The notes: generated from the letters alone by a model not told the origin. A stretch of DNA of 64,000 nucleotides from Panulirus ornatus (GCF_036320965.1 NC_092271.1:17975529-18039528); one strand, 5' to 3'; positions 11,893 to 24,204 are shown, numbered from the stretch's first letter. Numbers and translations: made by a program.

Positions 11893-12112
11893 TTCCTACG
11901 TATTTCCTGAGTGTCGTAAAAGCAACTCAAAAAAAGGGAGGGAGCGGGGGGCTGGAAATCCTCCCCTCCAATTTTTACTTTTCCAAAAGAAGGAACACAG
12001 AAGGGGCCAAGTGAGGATTTTCCCTCTTAGGCTCAGTCCTCTGTTTCCTAACGTTACCTCGCTAACGCTGAAAATGGCGACTATGTGTGAAAGTATGACT
12101 ATGTATAAAGTA
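11801..12112 (-). mobile_element. TA-tailed dispersed element, copy 1
   Basis: The body at 11,891-12,112 is the reverse complement of 45,968-46,205, sharing GTTAGCGAGGTAACGTTAG, GAACAGAGGACTGAGCCT, TTTTGGAAAAGTAAAA and CCTCCCCTCC blocks in the same order. In both copies the same end of the body abuts a long TA tract, here 11,801-11,890. I recall this family as common in decapod genomes. No open frame of its own, so a non-autonomous element is most likely. Confidence 0.75.
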
Positions 12113-12119
12113 ATACACA

Positions 12120-12121
12120 GG

Positions 12122-12152
<31 letters not shown>

Positions 12153-12466
12153 ACACACACACACACACACAGACACACACACACGTACAAACCTATAAAT
12201 CCACAAATGTCATTGATTAAAGTTGAATCGCTTCCGCAGAATGGCGATGGAGTACCTCATTCCGACATTCAACAAAGCTTAAATAAAAACTTCCCCGGCC
12301 ACAAAAATAACAAAGGAGTGTGTATCAGCGTCGTGCCCGACGAACTATGATAACAAAACAGGGGAAAAGAAAAAAAAATGGAGAGAAATTTGTAAAGTGA
12401 TACTCACTACAGTTCAGGGCCTCTGTTAAGTACAGCACACCCTGCACTTAAGATCTTTGTGAAGTG

Positions 12467-12510
<44 letters not shown>
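12120..12510. repeat. Two (CA)n tracts
   Basis: 12,120-12,183 carries two GACA interruptions. 12,469-12,510 is pure. About 280 bp of unrecognised sequence lies between them. Confidence 0.9.
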
Positions 12511-12512
<2 letters not shown>

Positions 12513-12684
12513 CAGTGAAGAGCTTCTTCCCTTTGTTCTATGACCTTGGGAGACCAGAGACTGACCTACAGACGAGCTGGATGGTCACATGTCTGGACCC
12601 ACACCCCGACCTTGCCCACCCGCTCAGCTCTCGAACTTATCACGAAGCTTCAACGTAGTCTACCCTTCGTTAAGCTTTTTCAAA

Positions 12685-13200
12685 GATAGGTGTGGACTGG
12701 CTAGCCCTAGATGTCTAAGCTGGGATTTGACTAGCTATCCTTAGATGTCCAAGCTTGGATTTGACTAGCTAGCCCTAGATGTCTAAGCTGGGATTTAACT
12801 AGCTAGCCCTAGATGTCCAAGCTTGGATTTGACAAGCTAGCCCTAGATGTCTAAGCTTGGATTTGACTAGCTAGCCCTAGATGTCTAAGCTGGGATTTGA
12901 TTAGCTAGCCCTAGATGTCCAAGCTTGGATTTGACTAGCTAGCCCTAGATGTCTAAGCTTGGATTTGACTAGCTAGACCTAGATGTCTAAGCTGGGATTT
13001 AACTAGCTAGCCCTAGATGTCTAAGCTGGGATTTGACTAGCTATCCTTAGATGCCCAAGCTTGGATTTGACTAGCTAGACCTAGATGTCCAAGCTTGGAT
13101 TTGACTAGCTAGCCCTAGATGTCTAAGCTAGGATTTGACTAGCTAGCCCTAGATATCTAAGCTGGGATTTGATTAGCTAGCCCTAGCTCTCCCCAGCTTT
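12685..13200. repeat. 34-bp minisatellite, about 15 copies
   Basis: The unit contains GACTAGCTAGCCCTAGATGT and then CTAAGCTGGGATTT or CCAAGCTTGGATTT. Two alternating versions (AAGCTGGG and AAGCTTGG) occur, and the array fades into degenerate copies by about 13,320. CTAGCTAG and CCAAGCTTGG are palindromic. Confidence 0.95.
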
Positions 13201-13780
13201 CTATGCTTGGACTTGGCTGGATAGCCCAAGCTTTCTCAGCAAGAATTCGATTGGCTATCCCCAGTCTCTATAGCTGGGGTTGGGCTGGCTAGTTCAGTCT
13301 TCCTTAGCTGGGAATTGTTTTGATTTGGATGTTTCAGCTCCTTAAGCTGAAGTATCCACCTACCCTATTGTCCAACAGCTTCAAAAGCTTTCAAAACTGG
13401 CAATGAACGTCTATTCCAACTGTCAAAACTGGAAATAAACTGTTTGTTCTAGTTTTCTAAACTAGGAGAGATCTGTTTGCCCATATTTCCATAAATTGGC
13501 ATTCAGTCCTTTAACTAGAATGCATAAACTAATAGTTGACTGTCGTCTCCAATTTGCTAGATTTGATCAAGCTGTCTCATCACCAGTTCCCCCACTCTCT
13601 TCAAGGAAGCTATTAATCCCATGTCCTAAAACTTGGAATTGGGTCGACCGTCTGAACCCTCGAAGGTCAAGAGGGGGAAAAGTGACTTCCCAGTCGCCAA
13701 AATCTGCGATGGGTAAATGAGGAGTGTGGAGGTGGGCTTCCGGCTACACTGGAACTGGTTAGAGCTTGTGAGAGATATGA
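13201..13780. other. Decayed repeat flank and unique sequence
   Basis: To about 13,500 short words such as AGCTTTC and CTGGGA recur, probably diverged 34-bp units. No gene recognised. Confidence 0.4.
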
Positions 13781-13782
13781 GA

Positions 13783-13795
13783 GAGAGAGAGATAT

Positions 13796-13831
<36 letters not shown>

Positions 13832-14028
13832 TGCGACAGACAGACAAAGAAAGACAACAAAACTACTTAATGAGACGATTAACAAGGGTAACCCTTGTGA
13901 TACCCTAGTGAATATGGACCGATCTTCCATCACACGAACAAAAAGGGCCTGAGTAACAGGACATCAGGCGGCTGTAGAGAGTAAGGAGAGGAGGAGGAGG
14001 AGGAGGAGGAGGAGGAGGAGGAGGAGGG
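13783..14028. repeat. (GA)n and (GGA)n microsatellites
   Basis: GA dinucleotides at 13,783-13,827 and GGA triplets at about 13,988-14,028, separated by unique sequence. Confidence 0.9.
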
Positions 14029-15095
14029 AGAAGACGTGACGAGATTCTCAGGTGTAGGACGGGAAGGAGGGAGGGAAGGGGTGGTGGTTAACCCTCGTTG
14101 GGCTGACCAGAAACCCAGCCTGTGGGACACCAAGGACGAGTGGCGTCCCTTGAGTTTCCGCCTCCCTGGCTATATTTAACGACCACTTCCCCTCCGCCCC
14201 CAATTGCCGCTGACGACGTTCTCAGTGACGTTCCCTGGTGGTGGCAATACCGAGACACGCACTGTTGGCAGCGCAAGCATCACTGGCACTGGTAGCATTT
14301 CAGCACTGTCTCTGCTCCTGCCAATACTAACCACATTCCTTCTTGTTCTTGTTGGTAATCAAAGTATCACCATCGGTACTGTTGTTGGCACTGCTGTCAC
14401 AAGATCACAAGGGTGGTAGTGTCGGCAGACCATCATAAAGATTCGGTGATTCATCGCTGATTCGTCCAAACCACACACTCCACCACCCTCCTTGCTGCTT
14501 CGTCGGCATCAGGCTTCCTCCCTCCTTCGTGGAGGTGCTCGCCACCCGGCGTGGCCACCGTCGCAGTGCAGTACGTATTATCATAAAGTTCTTGGCTCTG
14601 TTGCCGAAGACTTGAGCTCTGTTGGGGCCCCCCGTAATTAGAACTACGGAACACTCACCGAAACAAGGTATCTGGACACCTAACTACTGGGTTTATACCA
14701 TCAAGAGAAAGTGACGAATAAGGTCTGAACTTCAAAGCATCTCATCTCATGTGATCACAATCAAAGTTGATGATAATGATGTCAGTCAGGAACGCAAATA
14801 TCTTCAATTAACTCCACTTGTCCAGCTGTGTCTCATACCATCATAAAGGGTTCTTTCTTTCTTTGCTTTTCTTTCTTTTCTTTTCTTTTTTCTCACTCGA
14901 TCCGCCTTATTACTTACGGGCGTTAGAGAGGGTGAAGCAAGGGCTGCTGGCGTCTGCCTGGCTTCTTTCCTAGCGAGGGAGTGAGGCAGTCTCCACTCCT
15001 TGACATTACACTCAGCTACGTAGTTCTGATGGCCAGCTAAAACCTTGTCACTCCTTCGCCAACAGGACAGCAGTGAGTCCTTGACTGAAGCCCCA

Positions 15096-15096
<1 letters not shown>
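14029..15096. other. Unique sequence, no gene recognised
   Basis: Frames of 60-71 codons only. The part 14,200-14,410 has scattered TGGCACTG/TGTTGGCA words. Confidence 0.4.

Positions 15097-15098
<2 letters not shown>

Positions 15099-15141
<43 letters not shown>
15099..15141. repeat. (TA)n microsatellite
   Basis: Pure TA dinucleotides. Confidence 0.97.
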
Positions 15142-15144
<3 letters not shown>

Positions 15145-16130
15145 AGATAAGTGTGGGTTGAATAACTATTTTACGTGTATTTTTCGTACAAGTGAAAGTA
15201 ATCTTACTAAACATGGCAGGTCGGTGCATCCTACTGGCAGCTGCTGATACTTTAAGAGACCGAGGCTGAACCTCTGTTCCATGGGATCAAACCCAGTTAG
15301 CATCATCTACGCTCCTCCTTTGTTGTTCACTGGATTTATGACCTCTTACGTCTAAACATTATTTCCTTACGTCTCTATCGAAATTTATGAGCTACTTCCA
15401 TACGCAATATTATCTTCCAGCTCGTCTCTAGGCATTGGTGTGTTTTTGGTTTTTTTTTTTTAGTTTTTTGAGTTTTTTTAGAACAGTGTTCAAAGCAACG
15501 GCTGTCGCTTTACACTGACATGAGTAACCCATCGTTCTCTCCGTCTTTGACAGCTGACGTCTTGTACCAGCAAGTCTATCCGTCTGTCTCCCTGTCTGTC
15601 TCACAGTGAGAGCCAACCTTGGGAGCCTCGGCAACCAGGGGAACACCAACAAGATCAGGACAAAGTAGTGGGTAAAAGGCTCAAATAAGTATGGAACATG
15701 ATCAAGGTCAAGTAACAGACTTAGGTAGGCATATAACCAAGATAACTCAACATATGATAAGATCGCTCAAGCATGTATGTATGAGTGGGTTACGCTGTAT
15801 AAAAAGAAAAGATAAGTCAGAGCAGCTGGCTAAAGGTACATAATAAGAATAGCTTCTAATAATACCAGGCCAACTAGATCAGGAAGGACGCAGCATCATA
15901 ACCAGGCTATTTGTAAATCGCTTCATTTGGACATGTAACGAGGTGGGGCTCGGAACCTAGCCATGTCATATTAAACTGTCCTAAGGTCAAGGGTACACTC
16001 AGGTAAGTCCTGGTCAGAATGGAGCCAGACCGCAACCGTGTGACGATGGGCAAAGACAGTATGTGGCAAGACCAGTGTAGCAAGAACCAGGCCAGCGATG
16101 GCTTCAACTAGAAACCACCAGAATCTGATA
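15142..16130. other. Unique sequence, no gene recognised
   Basis: A T-run at 15,450-15,480 and ordinary sequence. No splice-bounded open frame found. Confidence 0.4.
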
Positions 16131-16159
16131 ATGCTGGATCACTTTATATCTAGATGTTA

Positions 16160-16330
16160 AGCTAGCTTGTAACAAGGTCACGTCGGCGTGTAACGAGTCT
16201 AAATCAGCCTGTAATAAGGGAAGATCAGACTGTAACGCAGACAGGTCATGTAACATGGTTCCGGCCGGCTACAAAGTCGATTCAGTCTGTGACGCGGTCA
16301 GTTCAGCATGTTACACAGCCACAAGGGACG
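16160..16330. repeat. Degenerate tandem repeat, about 25-bp unit
   Basis: The motif 'agcctgtaacaaggtca' recurs about seven times with many substitutions. An old, decaying array. Confidence 0.55.
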
Positions 16331-17910
16331 GACTGGAAAGATGGCTGAAACGAGGGGACAAGCCGACATGAACTTCATCCTTAGAGTTCCATCCCTAAGT
16401 ACTGGCCAACGCTCAACACTGAAACATTTCCTCTACATTTAATTTACATATTCAGCCTCGTCGGGACACAAGGAATTTACAAGTTACCGAATAGCCACGG
16501 AGGCCTTGTGATAAGCATTCAGTGGGAAAATACTTGACTGTAAGGGACATTTCATGGAAATGAAGGAGCCTTGGATAGCCCCGTTCGGAGAAGACTGCAG
16601 ACGAAGGCGACGTCGAACACGCCAGTGAGGTATAAAGTGGGTTGAACGAGCATGCCTACCCGGGGCACCCTCGCCTTTGAGAATCAGGGGGACACAGATT
16701 CAACGCTTGAGCACATACACGGCCCATGTTAACATAAAGTGTGTAACGAGCCTCCGGCCCGTTACCTCTGTCGATAATTAGAAGCCCGTCTCTCCGTCCT
16801 CCGCTGCAAATATTCAAGGGAACACCAAAGTAAGTGTCAACATTACGGTCCGGTGACCGTAATTTTAGTGTTATTATACAACAGCATTATACCCAGAGCG
16901 TTGAGACAGCCACCAGCCTCGGAACGGGCCAGCTGGACATTTTGGTGGAAGGATAATCATCCAGTTTTCAGTAACTGGATGAATACGGACGCACACCGCG
17001 GATATTCAGCGGTGGTGATGTTCACGGGACACTGAAGTCAAATCTCGTCAAATGGGTCGGACCAGACATTTTACGGTGAACCAATATGTACGTGACTGAT
17101 TCTATGTAAATTTTAAATCTCCTTTTATCGTATTTGTAGACTGGCTCAGCCCGGGTCGTCCCTATACCATTATTACTCCTCTTTTTCAGCCCCTGAGCTT
17201 TTCTCTCGATCTCCTGACGTTTTCTCCAGAACACTTCCCAGTCACTCGCACCCCTTCCCTGCAAGTAACTCCAGTACAACTCTCTAGTCCTTTTACTTTT
17301 ATAGAACTGCCATCTGAAAGGCACAACAACGATAATCTAAACGTTAAATGGATTCGGAAATAGATTTAGACGAGAATACTGGAGAGCAATAATGTCCCAC
17401 TCTGCGCGATCTTAGCCAGAGCTATGAACGAGACCTATGGGACGTTTTCGGTATAGAATACCGAACGGCTACCATAAATAGTAATGTGGCTGTGTCCCCG
17501 ATACGTATTTTCGACCTACTTGAAAACACAAAATACCAATTCTTAAACACAATAGCTGGCGAGGACATGTGGCGCTGTGTTGTGAGGAACGTTCAGGGAC
17601 CATTGCTGTCGATGGCTGGAGATATCAGGAGAGCAAAACCCGTTTATCCCTGAGAACTCGAGATATCCAATCCCAAAGCCCTACTTACGAGGACGAGAGA
17701 TGTCAGAGGAGAGAGGCAGCAGCGCCATACCTTAGTCTTAAGGGGCGTCGGAGTGTACACAGCCAAGCTGCAGGGTAAGAACGAAAGAACTATACAGGAG
17801 AGATCCACACTGTCTGTTGTTAGAGACATCAGAGGATATGGACTCATAGTCAAGTACCGAAAACAATGAGTGAACTCCCCTTTCATTTTACGGAAGCGTG
17901 GAGCATGGGG
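16331..17910. other. Unique sequence, no gene recognised
   Basis: Open frames up to 100 codons (17,022-17,324, minus) have no recognisable domain. Confidence 0.4.
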
Positions 17911-18125
17911 TCACCCACACACACACACACACACACACCAGAGCATGGGGAGCGAATCACCCCTCACACACCAGAGCTTGGAGTATGGGCCACCACCTCT
18001 TACACACACACAAACACACGCCAGAGTGAGGAGCATGGGTTACCAACACTCACACACACACACACACACACACACGCGCGCCAGGGTGAGGAGCATGGGT
18101 TACTAACACACACACACACACACTC
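17890..18125. repeat. Compound repeat: GAGCATGGG cassette plus (CA)n
   Basis: Four to five copies of a roughly 50-60-bp cassette, each 'gagcatgggttaccaacact' followed by a CA run of varying length. The cassette appears to have been amplified together with its CA tail. Confidence 0.85.
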
Positions 18126-18508
18126 TAGAGCATGAGGCAAGGTAGTCCACCCTCAACCAACCGGCCACAATCAAATCCAATTCTCTCCCTCCAATTTTAC
18201 CAATTATTCAATTCTGTTCGAGTGGTAATCTCCCCACCGCGGAAATGCACCTTTTTTTTATATTTCACACTCAACACATCAGCTTACAAATCCGCTTTTT
18301 TTTTTCCCCACCAGACAAAATGAAATTACAGCATCGCTTTGGGATCAACCATGGGTTCTCGACCACCCTGGGATAAGGGGGCGTCTCCATTCACTCAAGA
18401 GAACACGCACTAAACACTTATCGTCCTCTGTGCACTCAGCCAGCCAGTCACCTATGAAGGGAACTCAATGTACCACTTCTCCAGTGACAATCTACTCGGT
18501 TTGAAGTC
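18126..18508. other. Unique sequence, no gene recognised
   Basis: Nothing recognised. A TCTA tetranucleotide run follows at 18,509-18,537. Confidence 0.4.
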
Positions 18509-18652
18509 TCTCTCTCTATCTATCTATCTATCTATCTCCCCAACGCTGGGAGAACCTTCAAGACCAGTGCTTTCCTGACCCCCGTGGCCTTTGACCTTTC
18601 ACTTACATTTACTAAATCCTCAATCCTCGTCATCTTCCTGAGTGATGCCTAA

Positions 18653-18653
18653 T

Positions 18654-18695
<42 letters not shown>

Positions 18696-18716
18696 ACTAT
18701 TTTTGTGATACGAGGG

Positions 18717-18766
<50 letters not shown>

Positions 18767-18966
18767 CACTCGTGTTGCCCCGTCTCTTGACCTTGTATGT
18801 TATGTACCACATCTTTACTCTTATGCGTGTATATAAACACACACACACATACACACTAGTGCCGAGGGAGGATAAACAGCTGGGTTTGCTGTGGGCCGAC
18901 TGCCGCGCCCATGATTCAAGCCCAGGCAGGCCCCTTGAGTGAACTATGGTCAGCAACGCTAACCAC

Positions 18967-19013
<47 letters not shown>
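18653..19013 (+). mobile_element. GT-flanked SINE-like element, copy 3
   Basis: Order: GT tract (18,656-18,690), GA tract (18,719-18,760), GTGTTGCCCCGTCTCTTGAC, CTTGTATGTTATGTA, CA tract, then GAGGATAAACAGCTGGGTTT, GGGCCGACTGCCGCGCCC and GATTCAAGCCC. The last resembles a tRNA B box. A further GT tract ends it at 18,971-19,013. The GA expansion inside 'gggagagag' is specific to this copy. Confidence 0.7.
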
Positions 19014-19015
<2 letters not shown>

Positions 19016-19241
19016 AAAATCTAATACAAAAGTGTGTGTCGCTTCTATTGAGGTTTTTTCCCCACTGTAACTAAAGGACATATATGGACACGAACGTTGG
19101 ACACAGGCTCCCACGGGGCCCAGAATAGTATATTATTTTCCACGAGAGCGAAGAGGTAATTAAATCTGACCTCCATCCCATTTTCCTTTTTTCCTCCCGT
19201 TAGAGCTGGGCTGACGCTCCACACAGGCTGCGTTATGTATG

Positions 19242-19342
19242 GTCTATGTATACTGGCCAGGATACGTACGTTGCCCACATCCTTGTATACTGGCCAGGAT
19301 ACTTACGTCGTCCACATGTTTGTATACTGGCCAGGGATATGT
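19242..19342. repeat. About 35-bp tandem repeat, 3 copies
   Basis: Unit begins GTATACTGGCCAGGATAC and continues to CCACATSYTT. Confidence 0.85.
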
Positions 19343-19689
19343 ATGACGTGTCTATCATGTATACACCCAAACCCTTGCTTGGCTGTATAAACAAAGGTAT
19401 AGGCCGGATATCCACGTAGAGCGCCGCGAACGGTCGCCAGGCACGTCTACGCCAGCCCGATAGCGGTGAGCAAACACTCGTGGAGATCGGTCCAGCCAGC
19501 GCTCACAAGCCCCAGCGCACTGGAGAGTCATGTTTGCCGAGTTAAGGTGAATCCGTTATCATTTCCTGCTGGTGTTTGCTTCATTTTTATTGGATGAGAG
19601 ATGAGCTGCCCTGTGTCCCCGTGGACAGATGTGTGTCTCGTGTATCACTGAGAGAAGATACAAGTGTCGTGTGTCTGTAGGTGAACGTA

Positions 19690-20240
19690 GGTCCAGTGTT
19701 ACTTGGGCTCGATACAGGTGTCTTGCGTCGCTGTATATGGATACGGGTGTCTTATGTCGCTCTAGACGGGGATACAGGCGTCTTGTGTCGCTGTAGACAG
19801 GGATACAGGTGTCTTGTGTCGCTGTAGACGGGGATACAGGTGCCTTGTGTCGCTGTAGACGGATACAGGTGCCTAGTGTCACTGTGTACGGATACTGGTG
19901 TTCCGTGTCGTTGCAGATTGACTTCGTGGGAAATGTATCTGTGTCCTTTGAGCGGGGATGAATGCCTCGCACGAAATTCGGATGGTCGCAGCTAAACTGC
20001 ATCACTATGGCCGGATACGGTTAACATGTGTGGCTACGGACGGACGTAAGTGACCCACGTCGCTACGGGCGGATGCAGGTATTCTGTATAACTGTGGATG
20101 ACGCATGTACAGGCATCCTGTGCCACTTTAGAAGGAGGGAGAGGGATTGGGGCGGCGCGGCGGCGTGGCGGAGGCTGTCCCGTATCCTTCTGCGTGGATA
20201 AAGGCGTCCCTTGTCACTGTAGATGGATACAGGCGTCTTG
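19690..20240. repeat. Degenerate array of about 31-32 bp
   Basis: TGTCGCTGTAGACGGGGATA followed by CAGGTGTCTTG recurs about seven times in 19,690-19,920, and further diverged copies are scattered to about 20,240. Confidence 0.8.
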
Positions 20241-20353
20241 TATCGTGGTGCCAATGTTGCAGTTCGACGTCGTACTTTATGGTGCACATCTTACAGTTCG
20301 GCGTCGTATTTTACGGTGGAAATGTTACAGTTTATCCTCCGATCATCTACAGA

Positions 20354-20459
20354 ACCATCCGTCTATAAGACTTCGATCAGGTACTGGTCTGTTCTGTTCA
20401 TCAGAGCTCAGAGCCATCCGTCTATAAGACTTCGATCAGGTACTGGTCTGTTCTGTTCT
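20354..20459. repeat. Direct duplication of about 44 bp
   Basis: CCATCCGTCTATAAGACTTC and the next 24 bases occur twice, about 59 bp apart and identical by eye. Confidence 0.9.
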
Positions 20460-20854
20460 GCCTGAACGCACTCGTGAATTCTTACTTCGGTCGGTGAACA
20501 TACACGAACATTTGATTTCCGATCGGTACTCGGAACACGAGAGGCCTATGGGAGGTCGGTCACTGCCTTCTCCTTCCGTATTTTCCGTCCGTATGATTTC
20601 CCAGCTCCAGCCCATTTAATCCCAATTTTCTGTCTCCGTGGTTCCACCAACCCGGCCGCTCCCCTATTTTTTTCCGGTGGTGTGATTTTCTTACCCCTAA
20701 CCCATTTCCTCTTCCCATTTTTCGTCTATATGGTTCACCTTACCTGCTCCCCCGACCCCTCCCTCCCTTTCCCCCCCCATCCATTTTCTTCTGCCTCCTA
20801 CCCCTCTCCTCCCCCTCATCCATTTTCTTTGTTTGGAGGTGGTTATTTGGGACT

Positions 20855-21075
20855 AACGCAGCAAGTTGTGCGTGTCCAAATGCAACAAAGCAAGCCACGG
20901 ATGCACTAGAATAACACAGCAAGCCTTAGATTTCCCAGTATTGCACAGCAAGGTTCGGGATGCGCAAGTATAACACAGCAAGCCACTACCAGAATAACAC
21001 AGCAAGCCTTGGATTTCCCTGTATAGCACAGCAAGGTTCGGATATGCCAGTATAGCACAGTAAGCCGCGGAAGTA
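20855..21075. repeat. Tandem repeat around AACACAGCAAGCC
   Basis: Six to seven copies alternate between AACACAGCAAGCC and AGCACAGCAAGGTTCG cassettes, a two-part unit of roughly 70 bp. Confidence 0.75.
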
Positions 21076-22557
21076 CCATGAGGACACCGCTGGCGCTGCG
21101 GGACCGTAACTCTTATCATTTGCTCAACATTTCTAAACCAAACTTTTCCTATATCAAATTCCTGTCCTTCCTCCTTACAGTCGTCTACCCGACATTCTCC
21201 CTTTCATCATCGTCTGAGTCTCCTGTCTCTTTTTCTCTATCCTTTTATTCTACGACTCTTCCATCTTTCATTCTTTGTTCTCTACTGATATGTTCTTTGG
21301 TCATTTCCCATTTTTAGTCTTCTTTTGCTTATAGTTATTGCTCATTCCTCCTCCTCCTCCTCCCTTTCCTGCCACCCTGCTTCCTGCTTCGATGCATCCC
21401 GCGAGTCATGAGACCGGTCGAGTCTTTGAATCTTGCGTGACGAGGATTCGAATGAAACCTGCGTCATCCCCATAAGTTATGCTTCTCTCCCCACCGAAGC
21501 GGCTTCAAAGCAGCTTCAGAAAGGGTTCATCGTTAACACAGGTTATTGCCACAGTCTTCCATAGGCTCGAGGAGAACTGGTGTACCATGATGGCGGGCGG
21601 AGTCATGGTGGCCGTCATCATGACTTGAGGGTGTCGGGTCGGGCGCTGCAGGAGGTGGGGATATGACCTAACTGGTGAGTTCCGGTCTTGATCAGCTCCT
21701 CGCGTTACGGACGCGGGAAGTTGTGAAGGCAATACAATCATCGTCGACCATCCTGTGCCTCCCCCCCTGAGATGGGAGGCAACGCCTGGGAGGGAGTGGT
21801 TCCCTACGTGGGTGAAAATGTGAGATCCTTATGCCGAGCGAATGGTTTCGGGAGCGGGTAATGGAAGGAGCGACAAAGGCCGGCGAGTGCTAAACCTTTC
21901 ACGGTCTTGGTGCGAGTCGTTCTGCCCAGGGAAGGAGCTGTCGGCGGCGCCTTTCAGGGATCCTGCGATTCGCTGAAGTTAAACGATTCGATGCGTATAC
22001 CGTGTTCTTCACACAGCCGCCTCGATATTCGCAATATTGTTCGACTGTTCGTCTTGAAGAACCTGCTCGAAGACGGCCGAAGATTGGGCATGTTGTGAGA
22101 TGCTTCACTTTCCCTGAGGCTTCGAATCGTTCCAGCCGCTCGCAAAACAAGTTCCGAACTCGAGGGTTAACCCGGATCACTTGCAGGCCTGTGAGTCCGT
22201 GTTTTTCCATTCCACCTCCGCCCTAAAAATGTCTCTCCCCTGAACCATTTGCCTAGTCCTATGGTCTCCCTCCATCCCCGAGACCCCCCCCCCCTTTTAA
22301 AGTACCCTTAGCTCCGTCCTCTCTTCCATTTCAGCCATGAATCTTCCTTATGGTCCGCCATAGAGGAAATCCCTTCTCCCCCGCCTCGGCGCCCCCACCT
22401 TCCGAACCCACTATATCTCCCTGAATATCTTACGTCCGGGACGATGACGACTCCCGCCGGGATGGCAAGCGAGGACGCCGTCAGAGAGGAGGTAGTCTCG
22501 AGGCAAGTTATCCCAGGGACCCCCAGCGAGACATTCACGTCCATATGAGCGAAGCAT

Positions 22558-22560
<3 letters not shown>
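21076..22560. other. Unique sequence, GC-rich in the second half
   Basis: From about 21,750 to 22,540 the sequence is GC- and CpG-richer. Minus-strand frames at 21,899-22,210 (103 codons) vaguely suggested a transposase N-terminus but no motif holds. No gene called. Confidence 0.4.

Positions 22561-22565
<5 letters not shown>

Positions 22566-22631
<66 letters not shown>
22566..22631. repeat. (CT)n microsatellite
   Basis: Pure CT dinucleotides of about 66 bp. Confidence 0.97.
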
Positions 22632-22634
<3 letters not shown>

Positions 22635-22949
22635 CTCACTACGATGACTCCGCCAGTGCGCTATGCTGCTTCGTCGTGTTGCTGTTCTTGATACTCCTGT
22701 AGCAGGTGCGCGTCGCTGATATGTGTTACTGTTGCTGTATTATCGTGTGGTTACTGCTGCTGCTGCTACCCCAACCGGATGCCACTGCTGCTGCACGATG
22801 TGTGTTCCGTCAGGGTCATATGGAACCTACTACATCTCCGTCAGAATCAAGTTGCACCGTCATGTCACTGCTACTGTAGTGTCGTGTTATCATGCAACTG
22901 TATCGTATTTTGCTGGCGTTCTCCCAAAGTGGTCCCGTTATTTTGTCGT

Positions 22950-23355
22950 CCTGGTGTTGCAGTTGCCACTGCTTCTGTTACTCTGTTGCCCTAGTGTTGC
23001 AGTGTAATGCCACTGCTTCTGTTACTCTGTTGTCCTGGTGTTGCAGTGTAATGCCACTGCTTCTGTTACTCTGTTGTCCTGGCGTTGCAGTGTAGTGCTA
23101 CTGCTTCTGTTACTCTGTTGTCCTGGTGTTGCAGTGTAGTGCTACTGCTTCTGTTACTCTGTTGTCCTGGCGTTGCAGTGTAGTGCTACTGCTTCTGTTA
23201 CTCTGTTGTCCTGGTGTTGCAGTGTAGTGCTACTGCTTCTGTTACTCTGTTGTCCTAGTGTTGCAGTGTAATGCTACTGCTTCTGTTACTCTGTTGTCCT
23301 AGTGTTGCAGTGTAATGCTACTGCTTCTGTTACTCTGTTGTCCTGGTGTTGTAAT
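22950..23355. repeat. 44-bp minisatellite, about 9 copies
   Basis: Unit contains TGTTGCAGTGTAATGCCACT and GCTTCTGTTACTCTGTTG. Copies differ mainly at two sites (CTGG/CTAG and AATGC/AGTGC). Upstream, TGCTGCTGCTAC-like words from 22,660 look like the source sequence. Confidence 0.93.
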
Positions 23356-23689
23356 GTAATACTACCGTTTCTGTTGCTTTCTGCTGTTAATCTTACTCCG
23401 TTGTTTGTGTTTTAGCTTTGGTTTTGTCACCTCGATTCGTCTCTGTGCTGTATAACCATATTGCTTCTGCTGTTCCTTGGTACAGTACTCGCTGTGTCAA
23501 GACTGCTGCTTCAGGGAAGTACAACACCCTTACGTTTACATTACGTCGGTAGTAAATATTCAAACACATAAAAATTTACTGACAAAGTGCGAAAATATTG
23601 TATTGCTTTCATTATGACTGAGAAAGTACGATAAGCATGATTATAATAGGAAGATCCAAAGGTGCAAAGTTGCATTTTTTTTTCCCCAC

Positions 23690-24115
23690 GTTGAAGGCTT
23701 CAGTTACGGATAAAAGTTCCACATCAAGGCCGGGCCTTATTTGAAAGGATTATGGAAGGGAAAGAGACAAGACAAGGGACAGCATTTACGAATTTTGGAA
23801 GACGTGAAAAATCTGTCTTCTAAATTGTGACAGGTCATTGTTACTGGGAAAGACATGAGAGGGTAGAACGTTCCAAAGCTTCGAGTTGTAGGGAAAGAAA
23901 CAGTTATCAAAACGGCCCACCCGTGAGTTGCCGACGGCCTCACAATAATCATGTGACGCAGCATCTTGCCGAGTATTGCGTGTTCTGCCTAGTGGTATGA
24001 GAACACAAGCAGCCAGCTCTCAGAAGCAAAAACCAAAGTAATACTTATAGAAGAGGGAGAGTGAACCAACATTGCGGCGTAGGACAAGCGGGTTAAGTTT
24101 GATATGTCATTTGAG
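23690..24115 (-). mobile_element. Dispersed repeat of unknown class (tentative)
   Basis: The words GGGAAAGACATGAGAGGGTA, GAACGTTCCAAAGCTTCGAG and AAACGGCCCACCCGTGAGTT are familiar to me as a decapod interspersed repeat, and the block ends at the adjacent TA tract. No second copy was found in this window, so this call rests on memory and is weak. Confidence 0.35.
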
Positions 24116-24117
24116 AG

Positions 24118-24118
<1 letters not shown>

Positions 24119-24190
<72 letters not shown>
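24119..24190. repeat. (TA)n microsatellite, 72 bp
   Basis: Pure TA dinucleotides, directly abutting the 30-bp array. Confidence 0.97.
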
Positions 24191-24196
<6 letters not shown>

Positions 24197-24204
24197 TATC
24201 ATAT

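Noticed and set aside
11586..12220. Poly(Ile-Tyr) frames over TA tracts, also elsewhere in the window
   Set aside because: TA repeats contain no stop when read ATA-TAT, so they create open frames on both strands. They are not genes.
12685..13200. CRISPR-like regular spacing of repeats
   Set aside because: There are no unique spacers. The units are directly adjacent, as in a minisatellite, and the genome is eukaryotic.
21899..22210. Possible mariner-type transposase N-terminus on the minus strand
   Set aside because: Only a vague resemblance, needing frame changes, with no helix-turn-helix or DD(D/E) motif visible.
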